In this document: positions 15,938 through 27,271 of the stretch, in pieces | How positions within the stretch are numbered: the stretch's first letter is position 1 | How the letters are laid out: each line of letters opens with the position of its first letter | Assembly (NCBI GenBank): GCA_950054395.1 | Contig: CATLOZ010000005.1 | Coordinates: 1 to 39,876, forward strand | Reading direction: 5' to 3' | From: an uncultured Chloroflexota bacterium | Lineage (GTDB): Bacteria; Chloroflexota; Dehalococcoidia; Lucifugimonadales; GCA-002694895 | DNA length: 39,876 bases | The notes under the pieces: model-generated | Database searches by the model: none | Seen by the model: only the letters and a program-made list of their open reading frames with translations | Told to the model about the DNA's origin: nothing | Made by a program: the position numbers and the translations under genes

Positions 15938-16422
15938 GTCCCACCTTCTGATATATTAAATAATTCTATACACAAATTAATCAATTCATCTGTTAAATAT
16001 ATATCTGATGATTGATTATAACTTTCATTAATATGATTTAATATCTCTTTTTTATTAAACCATCTCCATGAATCATCTTTTAATTCACCACCAACAATTT
16101 TGCACAAATATATCATATCAATGTGTTCATGAAATCCTTCTTTTATATCATTAATAGGTTCAATAAATATGGTATGGGGAGGAATAATAGAAATAACATT
16201 TTTAAATTTCTTTATATGAGTATTTGAAGTATTAATTATTTGTATTTTATAACCTGTTTCCTCCAAAATTTCACGTTTTACTGTTTCTATAGGATCTTCA
16301 TTTAGTTCAACATGACCTCCTGGTGGCAACCATAAGTGTATTTTCGGATGTAAATGTAACAAAACAGAATCGTTTTTAATTATTAATCCTGTTGCAGTAA
16401 AATGTCTATTCATAAAATCCAT
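15934..16422 (-). CDS. Nudix hydrolase
   Basis: 162 residues with a complete Nudix box starting at GGHVELNEDPIETVKR and continuing EILEETGYK (pattern G-x5-E-x7-R-E-U-x-E-E-x-G-U). Nudix enzymes hydrolyse nucleoside diphosphates linked to other groups, using Mg held by the REXXEE glutamates. Substrate is unknown. The ATG at 16422 starts only 5 nt after the 3' CCA of the tRNA-Asp sequence; a second in-frame ATG at 16413 is an alternative start. The 3' end overlaps the next gene by 4 nt. Tight spacing implies co-transcription with the tRNAs and the downstream dehydrogenase. Confidence 0.88.
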   Translation of the reverse strand: MDFMNRHFTATGLIIKNDSVLLHLHPKIHLWLPPGGHVELNEDPIETVKREILEETGYKIQIINTSNTHIKKFKNVISIIPPHTIFIEPINDIKEGFHEHIDMIYLCKIVGGELKDDSWRWFNKKEILNHINESYNQSSDIYLTDELINLCIELFNISEGGT

Positions 16423-16427
16423 AAAAA

Positions 16428-16503
16428 TGGCGACCCCGACCAGATTCGAACTGGCGATCTCCGCCTTGACAGGGCGGCGTGTTAACCGCTACACCACGGG
16501 GCC
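16428..16503 (-). tRNA. tRNA-Asp(GTC), CCA encoded
   Basis: Read on the minus strand, 76 nt fold as a cloverleaf. The acceptor GGCCCCG pairs with CGGGGTC (one G-U). The anticodon stem CCGCC/GGCGG encloses loop CTGTCAA with anticodon GTC. The T arm carries GTTCGAATC. Discriminator G and an encoded CCA end at 16428. It directly precedes the Nudix start codon. Confidence 0.96.
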
Positions 16504-16512
16504 GAATAAAAT

Positions 16513-16585
16513 TGGGCGGTATTGGGGTCGAACCAATGACCTCTGCGATGTCAACGCAGCACTCTAACCACTGAGCTAACCGCCC
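16513..16585 (-). tRNA. tRNA-Val(GAC), CCA not encoded
   Basis: On the minus strand the acceptor GGGCGGT pairs with ACCGCCC, followed by discriminator A. The anticodon stem CTGCG/CGCAG holds loop TTGACAT with anticodon GAC. The T arm is ATTGG/CCAAT with TTCGACC. The sequence after the discriminator is ATT, so CCA must be added by nucleotidyltransferase. It is 9 nt upstream of tRNA-Asp in the same transcript. Confidence 0.96.
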
Positions 16586-16605
16586 AATGAAATTTAATTA
16601 AAAAA

Positions 16606-16634
16606 AGTTTAACAAATTCAATAATAGTATGCAA
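16606..16634 (-). promoter_or_regulatory. Possible promoter of the tRNA-Val/tRNA-Asp operon
   Basis: TTGCAT (16634-16629), 17 nt, TAAACT (16611-16606) on the minus strand; the -10 ends 20 nt before tRNA-Val. Matches are 3/6 and 4/6, so support is modest. Read-through from rpoC is the alternative, as I see no clear terminator in the 107-nt gap 16586-16692. Confidence 0.35.
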
Positions 16635-16692
16635 ATTTGTTTTAATATAAAATCACAACTTTAATCAAAGGATCATTATCGGTTCTGTTTTT

Positions 16693-19600
16693 TTAATTAG
16701 GATCTTTATCTATCAAAATATCAGAATTTAAACCATTTACTGAGTTCTCAATATCAAAATCAAGATTATCTAATAAATTTAATTCATTATCTAATTTATC
16801 AAATCCTAATTTTGCTCTACCTTCTTCAGTTTCATCAAATCTTGCAGGTATTAACCTTCCAATGATTACATTTTCCTTTAATCCTCTTAATTCATCTACT
16901 TGTCCATTTGTTGCCGCTTCAGTTAACACTCTTGTTGTTTCTTGAAAAGAAGCCGCTGCTAAGAAACTATCCATATTTAATGAAGCTCTTGTAATACCTA
17001 ACAAAACTGGACTTGCTGTAGATGGTTCTCCACCCTCAGCCATAATTTCTTCATTTTTATTACTAAAATCATTAATGACTACAAGCTCACCAGGTATATA
17101 GTCTGTATCACCTTGTGAAGCGATTCGTACTTTTCTAAGCATTTGAGAGACTATAACCTCTATATGTTTATCATTTATAGAGACACCCTGAGATAAATAA
17201 ACATTTTGTACTTCTTCAATAAGGTATTCCTGTACAATATTTATACCTTGTATAACCAAAATCTGCTGAGGGCTTTTCGGACCAAGAGTTAAAGGATCTC
17301 CAGCTTTAACGGGATCTCCTTCTGAGACAATCAGGTTTGATGCAGCAGGAATCAAATATTCTCGTGTTTCTTCATTTTCCCATATGATTGTAATTTTTTG
17401 TTTAGTTACCTTTAATTTTCCTGACACCACAGCATAAGATGATTCTGATTGTACTATTTTGCTTGGATTTGATTTTGTATCTTTAGCACTTATAGATTGA
17501 TTTTTTGGAGAAATAAGTTCTGTTCCAACTATAACACTATCGCCATCCTTAACTTTAATTTCCCAACCCTTAGGCACAGCTATTTCTTGCTGCATGGTTT
17601 CTCTATCACTAACCTGAATTACCAATCCATCAGAAGTTTCTAACAAATCAACCATTCCATCAATATCACTTAATATTGCCTGCCCTTTTGGAGTTCTCGC
17701 TTCAAACAATTCTTCTACTCGTGGCAAACCACTTGTTATATCAGCTACTGAAGCTATACCTCCTGTATGAAAAGTTCTCATAGTAAGCTGTGTACCGGGT
17801 TCACCTATACTTTGAGCAGCTATTATCCCAACTGCTTCACCTATCATCACAGGATTCCAATTTGCTAAAGAACCACCATAACATTTTTTGCATAATCCTC
17901 TCTCAGTCTTACAAGTCAAAGGAGAGTATACAGAGGCTGAATCTATTTTATCCTCTTGATCAGCAATTTTATTAATAACTTCATCATCAATATATGTATC
18001 TTTTTCAACAAATATTTCCCCTGTTTCACTGTTAACTAATGGCTGAGCTATATATCTGCCTTTAATTTTTGAAATTATTGATCTTTTAAATTGATCTTCA
18101 GGTTGATTTTTATAAACAACCCTAAAATCATCAGTGCCACAATTATCATTAATAATTGTCATCTCTTGAGCTACATCAATTAGCCTTCTAGTTAAATACC
18201 CACTATCAGCAGTTCTTAACGCAGTATCTGCCAAACCTTTTCTAGCTCCATGAGTTGAAATAAAATATTCTAATACTGTTAAACCTTCTCTGAAGTTAGA
18301 TTTGATAGGCCTATCGATAATTTTACCTTTTGGATCAGACATTAACCCTCTCATACCAGCCATCTGTTTTATTTGTGCAATATTACCTTTTGCACCAGAT
18401 GTAGCCATAAAATACAAACCTCCATAATTTGATAAGTCACTTTCAATTGTATCTGTCACTTCTTCATTTGCATCTGTCCAAATTTTAACTGCAGATTGAT
18501 ATTTTTCATCATCTGTAATAAAACCTTGATCATATTTATTTTCTAATAATTTAATTTGATTTTCAGCTTTGTGAACAATTTCATATTTAGATTCCGGGAT
18601 CTTAATATCATTAATAGCAATAGTAATTCCTGATTTTGTTGCATATTCAAAACCAACTGATTTTAACCTGTCTAATAAATCGGCAGTTTCTTCATTTCCT
18701 AATGCTTTAAATGATCTTAAAGTAATATCTTTTAGGTGGGATTTATCTATAGTAAAATTATAGAATTCAAAAGAGTCGGGTAAATTAGAATTAAAAATTA
18801 TCCTACCAACTGTTGTAGTAATAATTTCATTATTTTCAGATTTATCATTCCTAACTTTAACTAAAGATCTCAAATTAATTAAACCAAGATTATGTACTAA
18901 TAACACCTCATCAAAGTTTGAGTATAATTTTAAGTCAGTTTCTATATTTTCATTTTCCGGACCTGTTAAATAAAAACAACCTAAGACAATATCTAACGTA
19001 GGTGCTACGATAGGTTCTCCAGAACTAGGAGTCAACATATTATTTGAACTTAACATAAGTTTTCTACTTTCAATAATAGCCATCTTTGATAATGGCAAAT
19101 GTACTGCCATTTGATCCCCATCAAAATCAGCATTAAAAGCAGCGCACACTAAAGGATGTACTCTAATAGCACTTCCGTTAATTAAAACCGGTTCAAAAGC
19201 CTGTATCCCTAATCTATGCAATGTTGGAGCTCTATTTAAAAGTACAGGTCTATCCTTTGAAACATCTTCTAAAATATCCCAAACTTCTGAGCTTCCTCTA
19301 TCAACTAATCTTTTTGCTGTTCTAATATTATGAGCATACCCTTGTATCACCAATTGATGCATCACAAATGGTTTAAATAATTCTATAGCCATTTTTCTTG
19401 GTAATCCACATTGATTTAATTTTAATTCAGGACCAACTATAATTACAGATCGAGCACTATAATCCACTCTTTTTCCAAGTAAATTTTGTCTAAATCTTCC
19501 CTGCTTGCCACGTAATAAATCAGACAATGATTTTAAAGTATGATTATGACTGCCCAAAACCGGACGTCCTCTTCTTCCATTATCTATTAAAGCATCAACA

Positions 19601-20706
19601 GATTCCTGTAACATTCTTTTTTCATTTCTAACAATAATTTCAGGAGCATGTAATTCCAATAATCTCTTTAATCTATTATTTCTATTAATCACTCTTCTGT
19701 ATAAATCATTTAAGTCACTTGCAGCAAATCGACCACCATCCAATTGAACCATCGGCCTTAATTCAGGAGGTAAAACTGGAATGATTTCTAATATCATTGA
19801 TGACAATTCATTCCCGCTTTTTCTAAAAGCTTCAACAACTCTTAATCGTTTAACTGCTTTTTTTAACCTTTGGCCTGAAGTTTCCCTTATTTCCTTTTGT
19901 AATTCATCTCTTAATAAATCCAAATTTATATTTGCCAAAACTTTTGCAACAGCTTCAGCGCCCATTTCTGCAGTAAAAATATCCATTTGAAATTTAATTG
20001 TTATTGTTCTAAGTGATTTATATTTTTGATCAGTTAACAATTCACCTAATTTTAAATTTTCAAGATCAGTAATTACTAAATTAATTTCAGCAATTTTATT
20101 TTCTTTGTCTTCTTCAGACAATATAATTAAATTATCTTGATTTTCTTCTTGTTTAATATCATCATCTTTTGAAGAATCTAAATCATCATTATTTTGCTCT
20201 TCTGCTTCTTCCGTGGCATCACCTGATTTTAATTTAATGACTTCATTATTTAAAAGTTTTATAAGTTTATCTTGGGATTCAATATTTACTTTTGTTACCA
20301 AATACTGCGCGAAATATAAAATCCTCTCAAGATTTCTTGGTGATAAATCTAATACCATTCCAAGTCTGCTCGGTGATCCTTTGGCAAACCAAATATGTGC
20401 TACAGGTGCAGCTAAAGTTATTGTTCCCATTCTTTCACGCCTTACCTTAGAACGAGCTACTTCTACTCCACACCGATCACAAATTACTCCCCTATATCTT
20501 ATTTTTTTATACTTTCCACAGTAACATTCCCAATCTTTAGTAGGACCAAAGATTTTTTCACAAAACAAACCGTCTTTTTCTGGCCTCAAAGTCCTGTAAT
20601 TTATTGTTTCGGGCTTTGTCACTTCTCCATAAGACCATAATTTAATCTTTTCAGTAGAAGCTAATCCAATTTTTATAGAATCAAAACTAGTAGATGTTTG
20701 TACCAT
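16693..20706 (-). CDS. rpoC: RNA polymerase subunit beta'
   Basis: 1337 residues. It forms the catalytic half of RNA polymerase with RpoB. The N-terminal zinc finger has C61, C63, C76 and C79. The Mg-binding NADFDGDQM lies at residues 525-533. [40 protein letters not shown] (trigger-loop region, quoted in part: [14 protein letters not shown]) and the second zinc site ([16 protein letters not shown]) follow. [17 protein letters not shown] is intact. An acidic, Asn/Asp/Glu-rich insert occupies about residues 161-200, where many bacteria have little. The C-terminal 40 residues are also acidic. ATG at 20706 has GAGG 10 nt upstream. It is 29 nt downstream of rpoB, in the usual rpoB-rpoC order. Confidence 0.98.
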   Translation of the reverse strand: MVQTSTSFDSIKIGLASTEKIKLWSYGEVTKPETINYRTLRPEKDGLFCEKIFGPTKDWECYCGKYKKIRYRGVICDRCGVEVARSKVRRERMGTITLAAPVAHIWFAKGSPSRLGMVLDLSPRNLERILYFAQYLVTKVNIESQDKLIKLLNNEVIKLKSGDATEEAEEQNNDDLDSSKDDDIKQEENQDNLIILSEEDKENKIAEINLVITDLENLKLGELLTDQKYKSLRTITIKFQMDIFTAEMGAEAVAKVLANINLDLLRDELQKEIRETSGQRLKKAVKRLRVVEAFRKSGNELSSMILEIIPVLPPELRPMVQLDGGRFAASDLNDLYRRVINRNNRLKRLLELHAPEIIVRNEKRMLQESVDALIDNGRRGRPVLGSHNHTLKSLSDLLRGKQGRFRQNLLGKRVDYSARSVIIVGPELKLNQCGLPRKMAIELFKPFVMHQLVIQGYAHNIRTAKRLVDRGSSEVWDILEDVSKDRPVLLNRAPTLHRLGIQAFEPVLINGSAIRVHPLVCAAFNADFDGDQMAVHLPLSKMAIIESRKLMLSSNNMLTPSSGEPIVAPTLDIVLGCFYLTGPENENIETDLKLYSNFDEVLLVHNLGLINLRSLVKVRNDKSENNEIITTTVGRIIFNSNLPDSFEFYNFTIDKSHLKDITLRSFKALGNEETADLLDRLKSVGFEYATKSGITIAINDIKIPESKYEIVHKAENQIKLLENKYDQGFITDDEKYQSAVKIWTDANEEVTDTIESDLSNYGGLYFMATSGAKGNIAQIKQMAGMRGLMSDPKGKIIDRPIKSNFREGLTVLEYFISTHGARKGLADTALRTADSGYLTRRLIDVAQEMTIINDNCGTDDFRVVYKNQPEDQFKRSIISKIKGRYIAQPLVNSETGEIFVEKDTYIDDEVINKIADQEDKIDSASVYSPLTCKTERGLCKKCYGGSLANWNPVMIGEAVGIIAAQSIGEPGTQLTMRTFHTGGIASVADITSGLPRVEELFEARTPKGQAILSDIDGMVDLLETSDGLVIQVSDRETMQQEIAVPKGWEIKVKDGDSVIVGTELISPKNQSISAKDTKSNPSKIVQSESSYAVVSGKLKVTKQKITIIWENEETREYLIPAASNLIVSEGDPVKAGDPLTLGPKSPQQILVIQGINIVQEYLIEEVQNVYLSQGVSINDKHIEVIVSQMLRKVRIASQGDTDYIPGELVVINDFSNKNEEIMAEGGEPSTASPVLLGITRASLNMDSFLAAASFQETTRVLTEAATNGQVDELRGLKENVIIGRLIPARFDETEEGRAKLGFDKLDNELNLLDNLDFDIENSVNGLNSDILIDKDPN

Positions 20707-20735
20707 AATTTATATACCTCAATATTTATTAATTT

Positions 20736-23700
20736 TTATTCCTTATTATTAATGTCGGAATCTAAGTTTTCTTCATCTTTAAGTTCAGGAATATCATCTA
20801 AAGTTATATCTACTTGATCTGTAGTGGCATCCGAACTTTCACTAACAACTTCTTCTATATCAGTATTTTCCAGATTATTACTAGGTATATCATCTAAACT
20901 AATATTTTCAGATAATAATTTCTCATCAACATTATCTACATTATTGTCAGAATTTCCACCTGCAGATAGAAGATTACTTCCTTCATTGATACTTGTTATT
21001 AAATCAACATCATCAACAATATCTGATAGATCTAAATCAGATTCACTATCAAAATCATGCATCAGATCAACTGATAAGGCCAAACTTTGCAGTTCTTTTA
21101 ATAAAACATGAAAAGATTCAGGAATACCTGGTTGAGATATAGGTTCACCTTTAACGATAGATTCATAAGTTTTTACTCTACCTACAACATCATCAGATTT
21201 AATTGTTAAAATTTCTTGAAGGTTATGAGCAGCACTATATGCCTCTAAAGCCCAAACTTCCATTTCACCAAATCTTTGTCCACCAAATTGTGCTTTACCT
21301 CCCAAAGGTTGTTGCGTAATTAATGAATAGGGGCCTGTTGATCTTGCATGAATCTTATCTTCTACCATATGAATTAATTTCAACATATACATAAATCCTA
21401 CTGCAATTGGCTGGTCAAATAATTCTCCTGTTCTTCCATCATATAATTTTTCTTTTCCAAAATTAGGTGAAGAAAATTTATTTAACTTATTAAGTTCATC
21501 TACTTTTTCTTTTAATTCATCAATAGAACATTCACTGACATTTTCGTTAATTTCTTCCTCAAACCATAATCTTAAACATTCTTCTTGTATATTAATTGAA
21601 CTAGGAGTTTTCTTATCTGTATCAGTAAAAAATCCCATCAGGTTTTCTTTATTCTTTAATTTTAGCCATTCGTAAAGTCTGTCATAATTTGTCTGTTGAT
21701 AACTTAAATGATCATCTATAGAGTCATCTAAAGCACCTGATTTTCTAATAACCCAAGCTTTTAATAAAGCTTCTTCTATCTCCTTATCTGTAAAACTTTC
21801 AAAAACTGAACTGTTAGCTGATTTCATACCTAAAGCTTTAGCAGCCCAACCTAAATGTAATTCAAGAACCTGCCCTAAATTCATTCTTGAAGGAACTCCT
21901 ATCGGATTAAGAATAATATCAACTGGGGTCCCATCTTCTAAATATGGCATATCTTCTTGTGGCAGTATTTTTGCAACAACACCTTTATTTCCGTGTCTAC
22001 CGGCCATCTTATCCCCTTCTGAAATCTTTCTTGTTTGTGCAATCCATACTCTTACTTGCCTGTTGACACCAGGTGGTAAATCTTTAACTTCTTTAGAATC
22101 AAGAATTTTTACATCAATAACTTTACCCCTTTGGCCATGTGGAACTCTTAAAGATGTATCTTTTACGTCTCTAGCTTTCTCTCCAAATATTGCTCTCAAT
22201 AATTTTTCTTCGGCACTTAACTCTGTTTCTCCTTTAGGCGTGATTTTACCAGCCAAAATATCTCCTGGCCCAACTTCAGCACCAATTCTCACTATACCCT
22301 CCTCATCCAAATTCTTTAATGCTTCTTCGCCAATATTAGGTATATCTGCAGTAATTTCTTCAGGCCCCAATTTAGTATCTCTCGCTTCAATTTCTAATTT
22401 TTCAATATGTATTGAAGTATAAGTATCACACTTAACTAATCTGTCACTCAATATAATTGCATCTTCAAAGTTATATCCATCCCAACTCATAAATGCACAC
22501 AAAATATTCTGGCCTAATGCCAAATTTCCTGATTCAGTAGAAGAGCTATCACACAAGATCTGTCCTTTGCTAACAATATCACCTTTTGAAACAATTGACC
22601 TTTGGCTTATAGTTGTTCCCTGATTACTTCTTACATATTTTTGCAAAGGATATTTTTCAATTTTATTCTCTTTATCCATAATTTGTATTTCAATACCTGT
22701 TGAGCTTATTACCAAACCATCAGATTTAGAAATTTGAACCTGTCCGCTATCTCTTGCTACAATTTTTTCCATACCTGTACCAACTATTGGAGCTTGTGGT
22801 GAAATTAATGGAACAGCTTGTCTTTGCATGTTTGAACCCATTAAAGCTCTATTCGCATCATCATGCTCTAAAAAAGGAATTAAAGAAGTTGAAACGCTTA
22901 CTAGTTGCATTGGTGATATATCTATTAAATCAACTGTTCCTGCAGGAACAACAACAAATTCTTCTCCTTTTCTAATTTCTATCCCAGCATTTATAAATTC
23001 ACCATTATTATCAATGGGAGAGCTTGCTTGAGCTATATTATAATTTGTCTCTAAATCTGCAGATAAATATTTTATATCATTAGTTAAACTTGAAACATAA
23101 GATACAACAGAAAGATCATGTTCTGGAAGTTTTAATATTTCTTCAATAACTTTTTTTGTAATTTTTTTATTTTCAGAAAGTATAACTTTTTTTCCAGCAG
23201 TGACATCTTCAGTAACCGTTCTACCCAATATAGATGGGTCTTTACTATTAATTGTTTTTTTAATAAGTCTGTACGGAGTCTCAATAAAACCATGTTCATT
23301 TGTTCGTGCAAAAGTAGCAAGTGATCCCAATAATCCAATATTTGGTCCTTCAGGTGTTTCAATTGGGCATATTCTACCATAATGAGAAGAATGCACATCT
23401 CGTACATCAAATCCTGCTCTTTCTCTAGATAATCCTCCAGGGCCTAAAGCAGATAATCTTCTTTTATGAGTTAACTCAGCTAAAGGATTTGTTTGATCCA
23501 TAAACTGTGACAACTGAGATCCTCCAAAAAATTCTTTAACTGCAGCAACAACAGGACGAATATTTATCAATGCCTGTGGCGCAGTTTCTTGTGGTTCCAT
23601 AGCAGTAATCATCCTTTCTTTAGCCACTCTCTCCATTCTCAGCAAACCTACCCTCATTTGATTTTGAATAAGCTCTCCTACTGCCCTAACCCTTCTATTT

Positions 23701-24641
23701 CCCAAATGGTCTATATCATCTGTATGCTCTAAACTATTATTTATCAAAATCAGTTTTTTAATAATATGGATAAAATCATCTCTATCCAAGGTTTTGAGAT
23801 CAATATTTTTCCTCCCTAACCTATTATTTAATTTATATCTACCAACATTACCAAGATCATATCTTCTTTCATTAAAAAATGTAGTTTCTATAAGTTCCTC
23901 TGCATTTTTTTCATTTGGAGGTTCGCCTGGTCTAATACGTTTATAAAATTCTATAAGAGATTCTTTTCTTGATTTAACATCATCATTATCATTATCAAGG
24001 GTTGTCTTTATATAACCATCGATAGGTGAATCTACATCTGAAAATATATTAAGCATTTCATCATCTTCATAACCCAGAGCCCTAAGAAAAATGCTAATAG
24101 GAATTCTTCGTTTTCTATCAATTTTTACAGATAAAATATTCTTTGTACTAGTTTCAAATTCTACCCATGAGCCTCTTGAAGGAATTAATTTTGCATTAGC
24201 TAAGGGTCTGCCTGAAATAGGTTCATTAGTTGCACTAAAATAAACTCCTGGAGATCGTACTAATTGACTAACTACAACTCTTTCTGCGCCATTTATAATA
24301 AAAGTACCATTTGATGTCATTATAGGTAATTTTCCTACGAAAATTTCCTGTTCCTTTTCTTCTTTTGTTTCCTTAATTTTCAGTAATGCCGTAAACCACA
24401 ATGCAGCATCATACGTTATTTCCCTTTTTCTGCACACTTGCTCGCTGTTCTCAGGTTCTTTAAATTTATGATTAATAAATTTCAATTCAAATCTGCCATC
24501 TTCTATAGGAGAAATATCTTCCAGTATGTCTTTTATTCCTTGATTTTGAAACCATTCAAAAGAATCTAATTGTACTTGAATTAAATTTGGTATTAAATCT
24601 TGTCCATCGAAATTTGATTTTTCATTCAATCTTATCTTCAT
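20736..24641 (-). CDS. rpoB: RNA polymerase subunit beta (with ~106-residue acidic tail)
   Basis: 1301 residues. The rifampicin pocket near residue 370 reads [15 protein letters not shown] and [20 protein letters not shown], resembling sensitive enzymes. Active-site and assembly motifs [11 protein letters not shown]-like ([11 protein letters not shown]), GHKGV-type ([12 protein letters not shown]), and [20 protein letters not shown] are present. The normal beta C-terminus ([17 protein letters not shown]) is followed by about 106 extra residues (1196-1301, nt 20739-21056). These are low complexity and strongly acidic (34 Asp/Glu against 3 Lys and no Arg by my count), with a repeated S/T-LDDIP motif. 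The start has AGGAGT 7 nt upstream. Ribosomal-protein genes rplJ/rplL, which usually precede rpoB, are absent; thrB diverges instead. Confidence 0.98.
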   Translation of the reverse strand: MKIRLNEKSNFDGQDLIPNLIQVQLDSFEWFQNQGIKDILEDISPIEDGRFELKFINHKFKEPENSEQVCRKREITYDAALWFTALLKIKETKEEKEQEIFVGKLPIMTSNGTFIINGAERVVVSQLVRSPGVYFSATNEPISGRPLANAKLIPSRGSWVEFETSTKNILSVKIDRKRRIPISIFLRALGYEDDEMLNIFSDVDSPIDGYIKTTLDNDNDDVKSRKESLIEFYKRIRPGEPPNEKNAEELIETTFFNERRYDLGNVGRYKLNNRLGRKNIDLKTLDRDDFIHIIKKLILINNSLEHTDDIDHLGNRRVRAVGELIQNQMRVGLLRMERVAKERMITAMEPQETAPQALINIRPVVAAVKEFFGGSQLSQFMDQTNPLAELTHKRRLSALGPGGLSRERAGFDVRDVHSSHYGRICPIETPEGPNIGLLGSLATFARTNEHGFIETPYRLIKKTINSKDPSILGRTVTEDVTAGKKVILSENKKITKKVIEEILKLPEHDLSVVSYVSSLTNDIKYLSADLETNYNIAQASSPIDNNGEFINAGIEIRKGEEFVVVPAGTVDLIDISPMQLVSVSTSLIPFLEHDDANRALMGSNMQRQAVPLISPQAPIVGTGMEKIVARDSGQVQISKSDGLVISSTGIEIQIMDKENKIEKYPLQKYVRSNQGTTISQRSIVSKGDIVSKGQILCDSSSTESGNLALGQNILCAFMSWDGYNFEDAIILSDRLVKCDTYTSIHIEKLEIEARDTKLGPEEITADIPNIGEEALKNLDEEGIVRIGAEVGPGDILAGKITPKGETELSAEEKLLRAIFGEKARDVKDTSLRVPHGQRGKVIDVKILDSKEVKDLPPGVNRQVRVWIAQTRKISEGDKMAGRHGNKGVVAKILPQEDMPYLEDGTPVDIILNPIGVPSRMNLGQVLELHLGWAAKALGMKSANSSVFESFTDKEIEEALLKAWVIRKSGALDDSIDDHLSYQQTNYDRLYEWLKLKNKENLMGFFTDTDKKTPSSINIQEECLRLWFEEEINENVSECSIDELKEKVDELNKLNKFSSPNFGKEKLYDGRTGELFDQPIAVGFMYMLKLIHMVEDKIHARSTGPYSLITQQPLGGKAQFGGQRFGEMEVWALEAYSAAHNLQEILTIKSDDVVGRVKTYESIVKGEPISQPGIPESFHVLLKELQSLALSVDLMHDFDSESDLDLSDIVDDVDLITSINEGSNLLSAGGNSDNNVDNVDEKLLSENISLDDIPSNNLENTDIEEVVSESSDATTDQVDITLDDIPELKDEENLDSDINNKE

Positions 24642-24648
24642 AATAAAA

Positions 24649-24654
24649 ACTCCT
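24649..24654 (-). promoter_or_regulatory. Ribosome binding site of rpoB
   Basis: AGGAGT on the minus strand, 7 nt before the ATG at 24641. It is one of the few strong Shine-Dalgarno sites in the window and fixes the rpoB start. Confidence 0.7.
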
Positions 24655-24822
24655 GAAAATTAAAATCCAAGTAAATTAAAATATGGAATTTTATATATTT
24701 GAAACAAAATATACAAAATAAATAAAATGATATAAAAATTTAGAAAAAATATTCCTAAATCTTTTATATAATTGTATGATATTTGATGTCTTAAGAGCGA
24801 TATATTCATCTGCCAAACAAGT

Positions 24823-24851
24823 ACATTACATAATAACAGTTACAGTGTCAA
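24823..24851 (-). promoter_or_regulatory. Possible promoter of rpoBC
   Basis: A perfect TTGACA (24851-24846) is followed after 17 nt by TAATGT (24828-24823), 3/6 of the -10 consensus but with the key T1, A2 and T6. The implied leader is about 175 nt. The 340-nt gap 24642-24981 holds no ORF or RNA gene that I can support beyond these signals. Confidence 0.4.
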
Positions 24852-24914
24852 TAATTAATTGTGACTTTTATAAGGAATTTTATTCAATTTTACTAAAATA
24901 TACCCTAAGTATTA

Positions 24915-24943
24915 TGGTTAATAAATTATCCAAGTGTTAAAAT
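24915..24943 (+). promoter_or_regulatory. Possible promoter of thrB-lysC
   Basis: TGTTAAAAT gives an extended -10 (TGn plus TAAAAT, 5/6), 38 nt before the thrB ATG. TGGTTA 17 nt upstream is a weak -35 (3/6). It diverges from the rpoB promoter in the same gap. Confidence 0.4.
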
Positions 24944-24981
24944 CTGATTCTTGTATTTATTCTTATATATGAATTAGCATA

Positions 24982-25920
24982 ATGCCAACTTTAAATTACA
25001 TAAAAATATATAGCCCTGCAACAATTGCAAATATGGGACCTGGATTCGATTGTATAGGTGGAGCAATAGATTTATGGAATGAATTTGAATTTATATTTCA
25101 TCCCAAAAACAATAAAACTATTGAACTCAAAATTGAAATAAAAGAAGAGGGAGAAAATACCCTGTCAGTAGATAAATCAAATCTGGTTTACAAAGCATTT
25201 TCAATACCATTCAAACTATTAAAAATAAATATTCCAAAAATAAATATTAAAATAACAAATAATATCAAACTTGAAAGCGGCCTAGGAAGTAGTTCATCTG
25301 CTATATCTGCAGGATTATTAGCCGCAAATTATTATATTAATAAAAACCATGGCCAATGTTTCAATAAAATAAAACTTTTAACCATAGCAAAGGAATTAGA
25401 AGATCATTACGATAATTTAGCTGCATGTATTAATGGTGGAATTAAATTATGCATACAAAATAAATCAGAGGTCATAATTTCAAATATTGAATATGATCCT
25501 AATATAAAATTAATAATAATAATTCCTAATAATAAAACCAATACGATTGAATCTAGAATAAAGTTGCCAAAAACTATTTCAGTCGAAAAATTCATTCATA
25601 ATATGAGTAGATTATCTCTATTAACAAATAGTTTGAAATCGCCAAATACAAATACAATCAAAATTGCATTTGATGATGTATTTCATCAAAACATCAGATT
25701 AAAAAACTATCCAAAATTATTAAAATTATTAAACAAGATCCCTGAAATTGGAGGATTAGGTTCTTTTTTATGTGGCTCAGGTCCAACAATAGCAGGAATT
25801 ACAACTAAAAATCCTATGAGCTTTTTTTATGAAGTAGCCGATTATTGTGATAAACAAAATATCGAAGCTAAACTTTTAATAACTTCTTTTACCAGTAAAG
25901 GAGCATATATAAGAAATTAG
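24982..25920 (+). CDS. thrB: Homoserine kinase
   Basis: 312 residues, a GHMP-family kinase that phosphorylates homoserine on the way to threonine. Seen: motif 1 YSPATIANMGPGFDCIGGAID at the N-terminus (quoted in part: SPATIANMGPGFDCIG), the ATP-binding loop ESGLGSSSSAIS around residues 98-109, and motif 3 GGLGSFLCGSGPTIAG near the C-terminus. NMGPGFD is the phrase typical of homoserine kinases within GHMP. It is followed after 3 nt by lysC, so the first aspartate-pathway kinase and the threonine-branch kinase are co-transcribed. Confidence 0.93.
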   Translation: MPTLNYIKIYSPATIANMGPGFDCIGGAIDLWNEFEFIFHPKNNKTIELKIEIKEEGENTLSVDKSNLVYKAFSIPFKLLKINIPKINIKITNNIKLESGLGSSSSAISAGLLAANYYINKNHGQCFNKIKLLTIAKELEDHYDNLAACINGGIKLCIQNKSEVIISNIEYDPNIKLIIIIPNNKTNTIESRIKLPKTISVEKFIHNMSRLSLLTNSLKSPNTNTIKIAFDDVFHQNIRLKNYPKLLKLLNKIPEIGGLGSFLCGSGPTIAGITTKNPMSFFYEVADYCDKQNIEAKLLITSFTSKGAYIRN

Positions 25921-25923
25921 ATT

Positions 25924-27180
25924 ATGGAAATAATAGTAAGAAAATATGGTGGGACATCTCTAGATTCAATAGCTAAAATTAAAAAAATAGCTGAAACAAC
26001 AAAAAAATCTATAGATCAAGGCAAAAAAATTGTTTTAGTAGTATCAGCGATGGGAAAATCTACAGATGAACTCTTGAAAAAAGCAAAAATGTTATCAAAG
26101 CATGCAAATACCCGAGAATTAGATTTATTAATGTCTTCTGGGGAAATAGTCTCAAGTGCTTTAATGTCTATAGCGCTTCAAGAACTTGGATTAAAAGCAA
26201 TTTCGTTAACAGGATTCCAAGCAGGAATTGATACAAACTCAACTTTCGGGGAAGCTCAAATCATTTCTATTGATAACAAAAGAATACATAATGAAATAAA
26301 TAAGGGGCGAATCGTAGTAATAGCCGGTTTTCAGGGGTACAATGAAAATTTTGAAATAACAACTCTTGGAAGAGGGGGGTCTGATACAACAGCAGTAGCA
26401 TTAGCAGCTAGTTTAAAAGCTTATATTTGCGAAGTTTACACTGATGTAGAAGGTATATTTACAGCTGATCCTAGAATTGTTAAAAATGCCAAAAAAATTG
26501 ATTATTTATCTTATGAAGATATGTTAGAACTAGCAAATTATGGTGCTAAAATGCATCCAAGATCAATTGAATTAGGTTTACATTATAATATGCCAATTAT
26601 TATTAAATCTTCTTTTGAAAATAAAACTGGAACTATAATTTGTAATATAGAAAAATTAAATGATTTACAAAAAAGAGGTATAATTTTGAACAAAATAACC
26701 GAAAATAGGAATAAAGTTACAGGAGTCACTTCTGAACGGAATATATCAAAAATTACATTACATAGTATTCCTGATAAACCAGGAATTGCAGCAAAAGTGT
26801 TTAAACCTCTAAGTGAAGCAAGGATAAATATAGATGTAATAGTACAAAATATAAGCAGAAATCATAAAACAGATTTAACGTTCACGGTAAAAAATGAAGA
26901 TTTAGATCATGCTTTAATCATAGTACAAAATAAATCAATCAAAAATATAAATTATGAAAATATAACTTCAGGAAGTAATTACGCTAAAATCAGTATTATT
27001 GGATCAGGGATCCAAAATACACCTGGTTATGCTGCTAAATTTTTTGAAACTTTATTTAAATCTAAAGTAAATATAGAAATGATAACAACATCAGATATAA
27101 GAATTACTTGCTTAATTAATGACACTGATTTGGATAAAGCAGTTAATAAAGTACACAATGTTTTTGATTTATTTAAATAA
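25924..27180 (+). CDS. lysC: Aspartate kinase
   Basis: 418 residues, monofunctional (no homoserine dehydrogenase fusion). It phosphorylates aspartate at the entry to lysine, threonine and methionine synthesis. The kinase domain shows VRKYGGTSLDS, VVSAMGKSTDELL, TLGRGGSDTTAVALAASLKA, VYTDVEGIFTADPRIV and YGAKMHPRSIELG. After about residue 265 two ACT-type regulatory domains follow (ITLHSIPDKPGIAAKVF and ISIIGSGIQNTPGYAAKFF), so end-product feedback inhibition is expected from the family. The gene is directly downstream of thrB and functionally linked to lysA at the left of the window. Confidence 0.95.
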   Translation: MEIIVRKYGGTSLDSIAKIKKIAETTKKSIDQGKKIVLVVSAMGKSTDELLKKAKMLSKHANTRELDLLMSSGEIVSSALMSIALQELGLKAISLTGFQAGIDTNSTFGEAQIISIDNKRIHNEINKGRIVVIAGFQGYNENFEITTLGRGGSDTTAVALAASLKAYICEVYTDVEGIFTADPRIVKNAKKIDYLSYEDMLELANYGAKMHPRSIELGLHYNMPIIIKSSFENKTGTIICNIEKLNDLQKRGIILNKITENRNKVTGVTSERNISKITLHSIPDKPGIAAKVFKPLSEARINIDVIVQNISRNHKTDLTFTVKNEDLDHALIIVQNKSIKNINYENITSGSNYAKISIIGSGIQNTPGYAAKFFETLFKSKVNIEMITTSDIRITCLINDTDLDKAVNKVHNVFDLFK

Positions 27181-27271
27181 ATCAAATAAAAACACTAAAA
27201 AAGTATTGCAAAATGCTCACATTAACAAATAGAATCCTAACGATTTTATAAATGTATTAAACTTGATCTGT

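Noticed and set aside
16660-16720. GATC-containing segments after rpoC as a terminator hairpin
   Set aside because: The flanking bases are not complementary beyond the self-complementary GATC, so no real stem forms.
24642-24981. Structured leader RNA or riboswitch upstream of rpoB or thrB
   Set aside because: I could not find conserved riboswitch cores or a stable GC-containing stem; only promoter-like elements are supported.
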